Of a stretch of 64,000 bases of DNA, positions 10,815 to 22,500 are shown one piece after another. A program made the position numbers and the translations under genes. Each line of letters opens with the position of its first letter. Within the stretch, counting starts at the first letter, position 1. Under the pieces are notes generated by a model that was given only the letters and a program-made list of their open reading frames with translations, had not been told where the DNA came from and did no database searches. This DNA comes from Bathymodiolus brooksi (Eukaryota; Mollusca; Bivalvia; Mytilida; Modiolidae): positions 94,234,233 through 94,298,232 of the forward strand of contig OY804588.1 of NCBI GenBank assembly GCA_963680875.1. The letters are read 5' to 3'.

Positions 10815-13305
10815 GGGCCCGGTTGTTCAAAACAATGGATAAAGTTATCCACTGGACAAATATGATTTATCCTGGACAATTTCTGTCCACTGGATAAATG
10901 TGGTTGTTCAAAAGTTATCCACTGGACAAATATGATTTATCCTGGACAACTTTGTCCAGTCTAATTTGGTACGGATAAAGTTTTATCCAGTGGATAAATA
11001 TGATCGCCAATTGAAATTACAGTAGATTTTTTGTTTGTCGTCATGAAATTTTCCTCTATTCAATTTAAAAAATATCATTTCCCCCTTTTGGAAATAGATG
11101 ACACATAACAAGAACTAAGATAAATAGACAGATTTTAAATACAAATGTGTGTTGCGCAGTGCAAGTAAATTAAAAAGAGGTGTAATTGAAGGGACTGGTG
11201 GGTGTTTTTGGTTTTCCGTATTCGTGGATTTTTCTTCCCCAATATTTTTTGTTGGTTTTTTTTGCCGTGAATTTTGATGGGGACATTGTCCGTGAATCGT
11301 TTTCAGTCAAATTTATTTTACATTCTTTATGATATACGCCTCTCGTCTACGTTTTTATGATATACTACGCCTCTCGTCTACGTGTTTATGATATACGCCT
11401 CTCGTCTACGTGTTTATGATATACGTCTCTCGTCTACGTTTTTATGATATACGCCTCTCGTCTACGTGTTTATGATATACGCCTCTCGTCTACGTTTTTA
11501 TGATATACGCCTCTCGTCTACGTTTTTATGATATACGCCTCTCGTCTACGTGTTTATGATATACGTCTCTCGTCTACGTTTTTATGATATACTACGCCTC
11601 TCGTCTACGTTTTTATGATATACTACGCCTCTCGTCTACGTGTTTATGATATACGCCTCTCGTCTACGTTTTTATGATATACTACGCCTCTCGTCTACGT
11701 TTTTATGATATACGTCTCTCGTCTACGTGTTTATGATATACTACGCCTCTCGTCTACGTTTTTATGATATACTACGCCTCTCGTCTACGTTTTTATGATA
11801 TACTACGCCTCTCGTCTACGTGTTTATGATATACGTCTCTCGTCTACGTGTTTATGAACCTTTTTATTCAATGCGGTCTTCTGTGTATGTTCTTTGTTGA
11901 TTTTGTTTTCTCTCTCAACCCGATGTCAATATTACATGAATTACTGGACACTTACACCGTTCAATTGTTGACAAAATAGACCCGACTAGTGAGTATGTAG
12001 AAATGGTAAAAAAATATACATTATCAATTACATTGGATTACATAGTTTTGTGAAATGTGATCAGAAGAATTTATTTAACCGTATGAAATACTTTTGATGA
12101 ACCGTGACGAGGATCCCCGCCCCTTTTTTTTAACCTCAAAGTTAGAAGAATGGGTAATTATGAAATTTGTGCTGAAAAATTGTTTACTAGATCTGTTTGT
12201 TGTTTTTTGGATTTAGACTTGGGATCGATTTTAATTGATAATTCTTTTTTTTTTGTCTCTCAAAAATTGGATTTAAATATTATTTATATTTTATTCGTTT
12301 TTGACAATAGTATGAAAAATGTCATTCAGTGTACGTGTGTAGATTTCTATGAAAATATCCGATCCTAAGACATGTACGTTAAATGTCCCAAGATCCAACC
12401 AACATATTTTGTAAGCCGTTATATTTACATAAAAATAGGGGGTAGCGCGTAGTCCCAAAAATGTCAATTATTGCAGGCCAGCCCACTTCAATAGATTCCA
12501 TGTTTTAGCACAATTTGGATTTTATTGTTGTAAGATACCATTTCACTAAATTATTAAGTACACTAATTGAACTGGATCATTATAAAATATTTCTAACGTT
12601 TTGTAAAATTGTGTTTTTCGTAAAATAAAGATATCTTCATATTTTATCTACATACCCCCCCCCCCCCACACACACACCCGAATTATTCTACAAGACATGA
12701 ATGATAAAATGACACACCCTTTTATTACTCTTGTCCTTGTCTCAATACCGATAAATCTTATAGGTAAGAAATGAAGTAACTAGCTTCAATTTATTTAAAC
12801 AAATATTCACTTTAGATTATTATTTCATGATCTGAAAAAAAAAAAGGGTTTCGCTTAAAAAACACTTGTCTGTGTAAGTAAATCTAATTAGAAAACAAAT
12901 GTGTGATTAATCACAATGTGTCTAACAAAAATTTGATTACCATATGACTTGAAAACAAATTCTATGGAGACATACATTTCCAGCTCTAACACAAAGATAG
13001 CAAAGTGATTGATCATAAATCATTTGAAGATCGCAACAAATACATTGAACTGCCTGAAAAATAACTTGAAATGTCGCTGAACTTTAAAGCAGACCCTTGT
13101 TTTTTAATTTGTGGTCTGGATTGCTTTTACACAGGAAATGCAAAGAATTATGGGAGTTGTCCTCTGGACAAAATTTTATACAGTGGATATCTAGCCAACC
13201 CTTGTCTTTGCTTTTGAACAACAAATTTTATCCAATGGCTAGCTGTCCACTGGATAAGTAGTGTCCAGTGGACAACTTTATCCAGTATTTTGAACAACCG
13301 GGCCC
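10815..13305. mobile_element. 2.5-kb terminal-inverted-repeat element, non-autonomous
   Basis: The left end reads gggcccggttgttcaaaa then 'ctggataaagtt(a/g)tccactgga'-type sequence. The right end is its inverse: 'ttgaacaaccgggccc' ends at 13305. Similarity of the two ends extends inward through several copies of the near-palindrome ttatccactggataa (10850-11010 and 13150-13290). The inside has no transposase-like open frame; the longest is about 72 codons at 12150. It does carry an 18-copy minisatellite at 11331-11857 and a C-run/CA tract near 12655-12678. No clear target-site duplication was seen (flanks aagaact and tgaggac), so the class of transposon is unknown. Confidence 0.8.
11331..11857. 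repeat. 28/31-bp minisatellite inside the TIR element
   Basis: About 18 copies of gatatacgcctctcgtctac followed by gt(t/g)tttat. Some units have three extra bases (gatatactacgcc), giving two length classes, 28 and 31 bp, interspersed. A c/t difference (tacgcctc against tacgtctc) and a t/g difference (acgtttt against acgtgtt) also alternate. It lies wholly between the two terminal inverted repeats. Confidence 0.95.
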
Positions 13306-13978
13306 TGAGGACTCCAAGACGGGTGTCAATAATTGTGCAGAAGAATTATTTTGTTGATCCACGTTGACGTTCAGTGTCCATTATGATCATTCGGAATGTT
13401 TACGTGATATAGCTTGATATATATCTTATTTATACTTAAATTTAATAGCTGCTTATTATTTTGAAATAGAAAAAAATGTAAATAAAATAGTATTTATTAC
13501 ATTTAAATGTGTATGGCAACAATTATATTGAGTTAAAACGTAATATTTAATTCAGTAGATGTACTGCACATGTATGAGTGTGGTAAATACCCTTTGCCAT
13601 CAAGAATTAAACACCTTTTTCTCACAACCTTTACCGTCAGATGAACCCGATTGTTTATGTCATGATTTGTCAAATCTGGTTGTTCGTGCAACTGTTATCG
13701 TCAAATTGCAAAATTAAAAAAATGATATCGATTCGACCGTTTATCGTTTTACATGACACCACATGTATGAATACTCAATATACACTGTGTTTTATTTTAA
13801 GTGTTTCAGAGTAAATAAATATGATATACAGTGTAGTTTCTTTGGTGCTGGTGTCTTAAAGGATATGTGGTGGAGTACAGGAGATGTTCGTATTGTCAGT
13901 ATTTGTTAGAATTAAATCGATGATATATATTTATTATATACTTTCTATAATTATTGTTGGTTTTTCATTTTTAAACAA
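13306..13978. other. Non-coding AT-rich DNA
   Basis: Between the TIR element and the 49-bp array. No open frame, RNA gene or repeat family could be recognised. Confidence 0.6.
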
Positions 13979-14527
13979 TTTTAATTAGTACGTATACATG
14001 TACATTGTATAAAACAACAACACTGTATTTTAATTAGTACGTATACATGTACATTGTATAAAACAACAAAACTGTATTTTAATTAGTACGTATACATGTA
14101 CATTGTATAAAACAACAAAACTGTATTTTAATTAGTACGTATACATGTACATTGTATAAAACAACAAAACTGTATTTTAATTAGTACGTATACATGTACA
14201 TTGTATAAAACAACAAAACTGTATTTTAATTAGTACGTATACATGTACATTGTATAAAACAACAAAACTGTATTTTAATTAGTACGTATACATGTACATT
14301 GTATAAAACAACAAAACTGTATTTTAATTAGTACGTATACATGTACATTGTATAAAACAACAAAACTGTATTTTAATTAGTACGTATACATGTACATTGT
14401 ATAAAACAACAAAACTGTATTTTAATTAGTACGTATACATGTACATTGTATAAAACAACAAAACTGTATTTTAATTAGTACGTATACATGTACATTGTAT
14501 AAAACAACAAAACTGTATTTTAATTAG
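13979..14527. repeat. 49-bp tandem repeat, 11 copies, almost perfect
   Basis: The unit is ttttaattagtacgtatac, then atgtacattgtataaaac, then aacaaaactgta. Eleven complete units plus the start of a twelfth. The first differs by one base (aacaacact); the rest appear identical. The unit contains overlapping short palindromes (gtatac, tacatgta), so strand-slippage structures are plausible. Confidence 0.96.
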
Positions 14528-14913
14528 TTAAGAAATCAGGTTCAATCGGAAGGCTTATAAAGCGACAAATAATTACAAAGTTTCTGCCCTGATAGTGATT
14601 ACAGCGTATATAACGATAACCGGTAATGGTAGAAGTTTATAAAATTCAACATTATTTGTGACCTTAATCAAACATTTCAAATCGTATCTTTAGTCGAACT
14701 GAATTACATGTTCGACAAACATCAGGAAAACCTGTATTATTTACGCCCCTTTAAAGAAAACTTGAGAAAGAAGATGATTTAGAAAATCAATCCATTAAGA
14801 TAAGATATTTTATTTACATGCACACTTTATTAGGTTTTTATAATAAAAAAATATATAACGATGACTGAGCAGATTTAAAGAGGAAACGCTTTACCAAGTT
14901 ATATTTGGTTATT
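14528..14913. other. Non-coding DNA
   Basis: AT-rich, with no recognisable gene or repeat. Confidence 0.55.
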
Positions 14914-15020
14914 GTGTTTAACACCACTTTCAACAATATTTCAGCTATATCGTGAAGGTCAGTTTTAATGATGGAGGAAACCAGAGTATTCACAGAAAAC
15001 CACCGACCATGTCACTGACA
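14914..15020 (-). mobile_element. SINE 3' portion, reverse orientation
   Basis: Reads 'gtgtttaacaccactttcaa', 'caatatttcagctatatcgt', 'atggaggaaaccagagtatt' and 'gaaaaccaccgaccatgtca'. In reverse complement this is the shared central and 3' domain of the mollusc SINEs, the same as at 34166-34390 on the plus strand ('ccaggtcggtggttttcttc', 'ataactgaaatattg', 'gttaaacacc'). The tRNA-like head is absent, so this is a 5'-truncated copy. Confidence 0.75.
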
Positions 15021-16490
15021 GTATATATATATATTCAGTTTTAAACTAAAAGAGAGTTATCGTCCGTTGTATGTGATGGAAGGAACGACAACTCTCCACC
15101 AAGAGGTTGTTTTGAAATAGTTTCTGTAATTCCATATACATACGATTTTACATTTAATTAATTTCATGAAGGTTATTGACTGTTCGCTTAGATATTCCTA
15201 TGTACTAATAAAATCTCTACACATGCTTTGCGAAGTGACGTAGAATCTTCAATATTCGAAACAACTAGATTTATTTCCATGATAATATATTGAAAGATTC
15301 GTTGGATATCCATTTATTTTATTTTTCATGTTTCATATTTCATGGACTATTGGTATTCATCTATTTCGCCCTTTTATTCTTATCATTTTAATGGCTGTTA
15401 TATGTGTATGTGTGTGATAGAACGAAATGATGTTCTGAAAGTATATCAAGCTTCTAAATAATCTCTCACTAGAATTAATTTCAAACGCCAAAGAGACTAC
15501 GAAAAATAAAGTAAATTCAAAATACTTGAAGTAAGATCAAAAGCCAGAAATAATATTTAAAGTCTTAAATTATATAACCCTGATAAGAATATACTAAAGC
15601 GTGTCTAGGAGTGAGAATCTCAATCACTTAAACTCTTGTTTCCGGGAGAACATGTAGTATCTTCTATCTAAATAACACCCAGTCAAACATTACTTACACC
15701 GATCATAACTTACTGATTTTAAAACTTCAAAGGTTTTTTTTCTTAATACAACTATTAAGAATACAAGAAGAATGTTCCCAAGGAGGAAAACATATTTCGA
15801 GTTTATCTGTTTCTTACATGTCAACACCTTCTATGGGCCTCATTAAATTTTACCAAATAAAAGGATGGAACACTATATGACAAGATCAAAGAAAATTGTG
15901 TATTTGTTTTGTTCTCTTTAATTTTGTTTATCGTGTTCATCAATCAATAATGTTGATTGTAAATTCACATTCACTTCAATAGAAAGCGATTATTTTATAT
16001 AATTTACACTTTTTATGTCAGAATTCTGTTTATCTTGCACCTTAGTTTTTATATTATTTCCCGTTTGTTTTAATTTATTAATATTTTGTTTGCAATTTTC
16101 CAGTGTTTTTTTACAAACTTTGCAAGCACTTGAATAGACAAATAACATTAGACCAAAAGTCAACATACTTAGTTGTTCGATGCTGTTTCGTTTTGCTGGG
16201 CAAACTTTTACGGCCCTATAACAAATGTCTCTTTATCTTTTTGGCAATCTGGACCAGTAGCATCTTGTCACATATTTCATTGTATTTTGTGAAGATTGTC
16301 TCGTCAACAATAAATAGTTGAAATACTGCTCATGTGACATTAAACAACAATAAATCAAGAATATAAATACAGACACATATAAAGGTTTGTGATAAATATT
16401 CATTTTAAGATGCTTCCCGTTTTTTAGTTAGTATTAAATATTGGAAGATTGCTATATCTGGATGAAGATATTTTGTTTTATTTGTATTAT
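15021..16490. other. Non-coding AT-rich DNA
   Basis: No supported gene. Contains a short (AT)n run near 15022 and small chance open frames (72 codons at 16103) without recognisable features. Confidence 0.55.
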
Positions 16491-16502
16491 GAATGTAGAT
16501 AT

Positions 16503-16560
16503 GTAATTTAGTGTGCACTATATGTTTCTGGAATACACTTCATCAGGTTCACCCAGGGTC
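16503..16560 (-). repeat. Dispersed module copy A, merging into the 29-bp array
   Basis: In reverse complement it reads 'gaacctgatgaagtgtattc', 'attccagaaac', 'gtgcacactaaatta'. This matches the module at 50337 and 62883 (cctgatgaaggttattccag, aaacgcgtcgtgcg, actaaatttgat). The 5' part of the module, 'gaacctgatgaag', is also part of the 29-bp unit. Module and array are therefore continuous rather than merely adjacent. Confidence 0.75.
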
Positions 16561-19500
16561 AAACGACTTCATCAGGTTCACCCAGGGTCAAACGACTTCA
16601 TCAGGTTCACCCAGGGTCAAACGACTTCACCAAGTTCACCCAGGGTCAAAAGACTTCATCAGATTCACCCGGGGTCACAAGACTTCATCAGGTTCAAACA
16701 GGGTCAAACGACTTCATCAGGTTCACCCAGGGTCAAACGACTTCATCAGGTTCACCCAGGGTCAAAAGACTTCATCAGATGCACCCAGGGTCACAAGACT
16801 TCATCAGGTTCACCCAGGGTCAAAAGACTTCATCAGGTTCACCCAGGGTCAAAAGACTTCATCAGGTTCACCCAGGGTCAAAAGACTTCATCAGGTTCAC
16901 TCAGGGTCACAAGACTTCATCAGGTTCACCCAGGGTCAAAAGACTTCATCAGGTTCACTCAGGGTCACAAGACTTCATCAGGTTCACCCAGGGTCAAAAG
17001 ACTTCATCAGGTTCACTCAGGGTCACAAGACTTCATCACGTTCACCCAGGGTCAAAAGACTTCATCAGGTTCACTCAGGGTCACAAGACTTCACCAAGTT
17101 CACCCAGGGTCAGAAGACTTCATCAAGTTTACCCAGGGTCAAAAGACTTCATCAGGTTCACAAGACTTCATCAGGTTCACCCAGGGTCAAAAGACTTCAT
17201 CAGGTTCACTCAGGGTCACAAGACTTCATCAGGTTCACCCAGGGTCAAAAGACTTCATCAGGTTCACTCAGGGTCACAAGACTTCATCAGGTTCACCCAG
17301 GGTCAAAAGACTTCATCAGGTTCACTCAGGGTCAAAAGACCTCATCAGGTTCACCCAGGGTCAAAAGACTTCATCAGGTTCACCCAGGGTCAAAAGACCT
17401 CATCAGGTTCACCCAGGGTCAGAAGACTTCATCAGGTTCACCCAGGGTCAGAAGACTTCATCAGGTTCACCCAGGGTCAGAAGACTTCATCAGGTTCACC
17501 CAGGGTCAAAAGACTTCATCAGATGCACCCAGGGTCACAAGACTTCATCAGGTTCACCCAGGGTCAAAAGACTTCATCAGGTTCACCCAGGGTCAAAAGA
17601 CTTCATCAGGTTCACCCAGGGTCAAAAGACTTCATCAGGTTCACTCAGGGTCACAAGACTTCATCAGGTTCACCCAGGGTCAAAAGACTTCATCAGGTTC
17701 ACTCAGGGTCAAAAGACTTCATCAGGTTCACCCAGGGTCAACAGACTTCATCAGGTTCACCCAGGGTCAAAAGACTTCATCAGGTTCACTCAGGGTCACA
17801 AGACTTCATCACGTTCACCCAGGGTCAAAAGACTTCATCAGGTTCACTCAGGGTCACAAGACTTCACCAAGTTCACCAAGGGTCAGAAGACTTCATCAAG
17901 TTTACCCAGGGTCAAAAGACTTCATCAGGGTCACAAGACTTCATCAGGTTCACCCAGGGTCAAAAGACTTCATCAGGTTCACTCAGGGTCACAAGACTTC
18001 ATCAGGTTCACCCAGGGTCAAAAGACTTCATCAGGTTCACTCAGGGTCAAAAGACTTCATCAGGTTCACCCAGGGTCAAAAGACTTCATCAGGTTCACCC
18101 AGGGTCAAAAGACTTCATCAGGTTCACCCAGGGTCAGAAGACTTCATCAGGTTCACCCAGGGTCAGAAGACTTCATCAGGTTCACTCAGGGTCAAAAGAC
18201 TTCATCAGGTTCACCCAGGGTCAGAAGACTTTATCAGATTCACCCAGGGTCAAACGACTTCATCAGGTTCACCCAGGGTCAAAAGACTTCATCAGGTTCA
18301 CTCAGGGTCAAAAGACTTCATCAGGTTCACCCAGGGTCAAAAGACTTCATCAGGTTCACCCAGGGTCAAAAGACTTCATCAGGTTCACCTAGGGTCAAAA
18401 GACTTCATCAGGTTCACACATGGTCAGAAGACTTCATCAAGTTCCCCCAGGGTCAAAAGACTTCATCAGGTTCACCCAGGGTCAAAAGATTTCATCAGGT
18501 TCACCCAGGGTCAAAAGACTTCATCAGGTTCACCCAGGGTCAAAAGATTTCATCCGGTTCACTCAGGGTCAAAAGACTTCATCAGGTTCACCCATGGTCA
18601 AACGACTTCATCCTGTTCACTCAGGGTCAAAAGACTTCATCAGGTTCACCCAGGGTCAAAAGACTTCATCAGGTTCACCCAGGGTCAAAAGACTTCATCA
18701 GGTTCACCCAGGGTCAAACGACTTCATCAGGTTCACCCAGGGTCAAAAGACTTCATCAGGTTCACCCAGGGTCAAAAGACTTCATCAGGTTCACTCAGGG
18801 TCACAAGACTTCATCCGGTTCACCCAGGGTCAAAAGACTTCATCAGGTTCACTCAGGGTCACAAGACTTCACCAAGTTCACCCAGGGTCAGAAGACTTCA
18901 TCAAGTTCACCCAGGGTCAAAAGACTTCATCAGGGTCACAAGACTTCATCAGGTTCACCCAGGGTCAAAAGACTTCATCAGGTTCACTCAGGGTCACAAG
19001 ACTTCATCAGGTTCACCCAGGGTCAAAAGACTTCATCAGGTTCACTCAGGGTCACAAGACTTCATCAGGTTCACCCAGAGTCAAAAGACTTCATCAGGTT
19101 CACTCAGGGTCAAAAGACTTCATCAGGTTTACCCAGGGTCAAAAGACTTCATCAGGTTCACCCAGGGTCAGAAGACTTCATCAGGTTCACCCAGGGTCAG
19201 AAGACTTCATCAGGTTCACTCAGGGTCAAAAGACTTCATCAGGTTCACCCAGGGTCAGAAGACTTTATCAGATTCACCCAGGGTCAAAAGACTTCATCAG
19301 GTTCACCCAGGGTCAAAAGACTTCATCAGGTTCACCCAGGGTCAAAAGATTTCATCAGGTTCACCCAGGGTCAAAAGATTTCATCCGGTTCACCCAGGGT
19401 CTAAAGACTTCATCAGGTTCACCCAGGGTCAAAAGACTTCATCAGGTTCACCTAGGGTCAAAAGACTTCATCAGGTTCACCCAGGGTCAAAAGACTTCAT

Positions 19501-22500
19501 CAGGTTCACCTAGGGTCAAAAGACTTCATCAGGTTCACCCAGGGTCAAAAGACTTCATCAGGTTCACACAGGGTCAGAAGAGATCATCAGGTTCACCCAG
19601 TGTCAAAAGACTTCATCAGGTTCACCCAGGGTCAAAAGACATCATCAGGTTCACCCAGTGTCAGAAGACATCATCAGGTTCACTCAGGGTCAAAAGACTT
19701 CATCATATTCACTCAGGGTCAAACGACTTCATCAGGTTCAAACAGGGTCAAAAGACTTCATCAGGTTCACCCAATGTCAAAAGACCTCATCAGGTTCACC
19801 CAGGGTCAAAAGACTTCATCAGGTTCACCCAGGGTAAACAAAATTCATCGGGTACACCCAGGGTCAAAAGACTTCATCAGGTTCACCCAGGGTCAAAAGA
19901 CTTCATCAAGTTCACCCAGGATCAAAAGACTTCATCAGGTTCACCCAGGGTCAAAAGACTTCATCAGGTTCACCCAGGGTCAAAATACTTCATGAGGTTC
20001 ACCCAGGGTCAAAAGACTTCATCAGGTTCACCCAGGGTCAGAAGACTTCATCAGGTTCACCCAGGGTCAGAAGACTTCATCAGGTTCACTCAGGGTCAAA
20101 AGACTTCATCAGGTTCACCCAGGGTCAGAAGACTTAATCAGATTCACCCAGGGTCAAAAGACTTCATCAGGTTCACCCAGGGTCAAAAGACTTCATCAGG
20201 TTCACTCAGGGTCAAAAGACTTCATCAGGTTCACCCAGGGTCAAAAGACTTCATCAGGTTCACCCAGGGTCAAAAGACTTCATCAGGTTCACCCAGGGTC
20301 AAAAGACTTCATCAGGTTCACCCAGGGTCAAAAGACTTCATCAGGTTCACACATGGTCAGAAGACTTCATCAAGTTCACCCAGGGTCAAAAGACTTCATC
20401 AGGTTCACCCAGGGTCAAAAGACTTCATCAGGTTCACCCAGGGTCAAAAGACTTCATCAGGTTCACCCAGGGTCAAAAGATTTCATCCGGTTCACTCAGG
20501 GTCAAAAGACTTCATCAGGTTCACCCATGGTCAAACGACTTCATCCTGTTCACTCAGGGTCAAAAGACTTCATCAGGTTCACCCAGGGTCAAAAGACTTC
20601 ATCAGGTTCACCCAGGGTCAAAAGACTTCATCAGGTTCACCCAGGTTCAAACGACTTCATCAGGTTCACCCAGGGTCAAAAGACTTCATCAGGTTCACCC
20701 AGGGTCAAAAGACTTCATCAGGTTCACACAGTGTCAAAAGACTTCATCAGGTCCACCTAGGGTCAAAAGACTTCATCAGGTTCACCCAGTGTCAAAAGAC
20801 TTCATCAGGTTCACCCAGGGTCAAAAGACTTCATCAGGTTAACACATGGTCAGAAGACTTCATCAAGTTCACCCAGGGTCAAAAGACTTCATCAGGTTCA
20901 CCCAGGGTCAAAAGACTTCATCAAGTTCACCCAGGGTCAAAAGACTTCATCAGGTTCACCCAGGGTCAAAAGACTTCATCAGGTTCACCCAGGGTCAAAC
21001 GACTTCATCAGGTTCACACATGGTCAGAAGAAATCATCAGGTTCACCCAGGGTCAAAATATTTCATCTTGTTCACCCAGGGTCAAAAGACTTCATTAGGT
21101 TCACCCAGGGTCAAAAGACTTCATCAGGTTCACCCAGGGTCAAAAGACTTCATCAGGTTCACCCAGGGTCAAAAGACTTCATCAGGTTCACACATGGTCG
21201 GAAGACTTCATCAAGTTCACCCAGGGTCAAAAGACTTCATCAGGTTCACCCAGGGTCAAAAGACTTCATCAGGTTCACCCAGGGTCAAAAGACTTCATCA
21301 GGTTCACCCAGGGTCAAAAGATTTCATCCGGTTCACTCAGGGTCAAAAGACTTCATCAGGTTCACCCAGGGTCAAACGACTTCATCCTGTTCACTCAGGG
21401 TCAAAAGACTTCATCAGGTTAACCCAGGGTCAAAAGACTTCATCAGGTTCACCCAGGGTCAAAAGACTTCATCAGGTTCACCCAGGGTCAAACAACTTCA
21501 TCAGGTTCACCCAGGGTCAAAAGACTTCATCAGGTTAACACATGGTCAGAAGACTTCATCAAGTTCACCCGGGATCAAAAGACTTCATCAGGTTCAAACA
21601 GGGTCAAAAGACTTCATCAAGTTCACCCAGGGTCAAAAGACTTCATCAGGTTCACCCAGGGTCAAAATACTTCATCAGGTTCACACATGGTCAGAAGACA
21701 TCATCAGGTTCACCCAGGGTCAAAATATATCATCGGGTTCACCCAGGGTCAAAAGACTTCATCAGGTTCACCCAGGGTCAAAAGACTTCATCGGGTTCAC
21801 CCAGGGTCAGAAGAAATCAGGTTCACCCAGGGTCAAAAGACTTCATCAGGTTCACCCAGGGTCAAACGACTTCATCAGATTCACCCAGGGTCAAAAGACC
21901 TCATCAGGTTCACCCAGGGTCAAAAGATTTCATCAGGTTCACCCAGGGTCAAAAGACTTCATCAGATTCACCCAATGTCAAAAGACTTCATCAGATTCAT
22001 CCAGGGTCAACAGACTTCATCAGGTTCACCCAGGGTCAAAAGATTTCATCAGGTTCACCTAGGGTCAAAAGACTTCATCAGGTTCACCTAGGGTCAAACG
22101 ACTTCATCAGGTTCACCCAGGGTCAAAAGACTTCATTAGGTTCACCCAGGGTCAAAAGACTTCATCAGGTTCACCCAGGGTCAAAAGATTTCATCCGGTT
22201 CACCCAGGGTCAAAAGACTTCATCAGGTTCACCCAGGGTCAAAAGACTTCATCAGGTTCACCCAGGGTCAAAAGACTTCATCAGGTTCACCCAGGTCAAA
22301 AGACTTCATCAGGTTCACCCAGGGTCAGAAGACTTCATCAGGTTCACTCAGGGTCAAAAGACTTCATCAGGTTCACCCAGGGTCAGAAGACTTAATCAGA
22401 TTCACCCAGGGTCAAAAGACTTCATCAGGTTCACCCAGGGTCAAAAGACTTCATCAGGTTCACTCAGGGTCAAAAGACTTCATCAGGTTCACCCAGGGTC

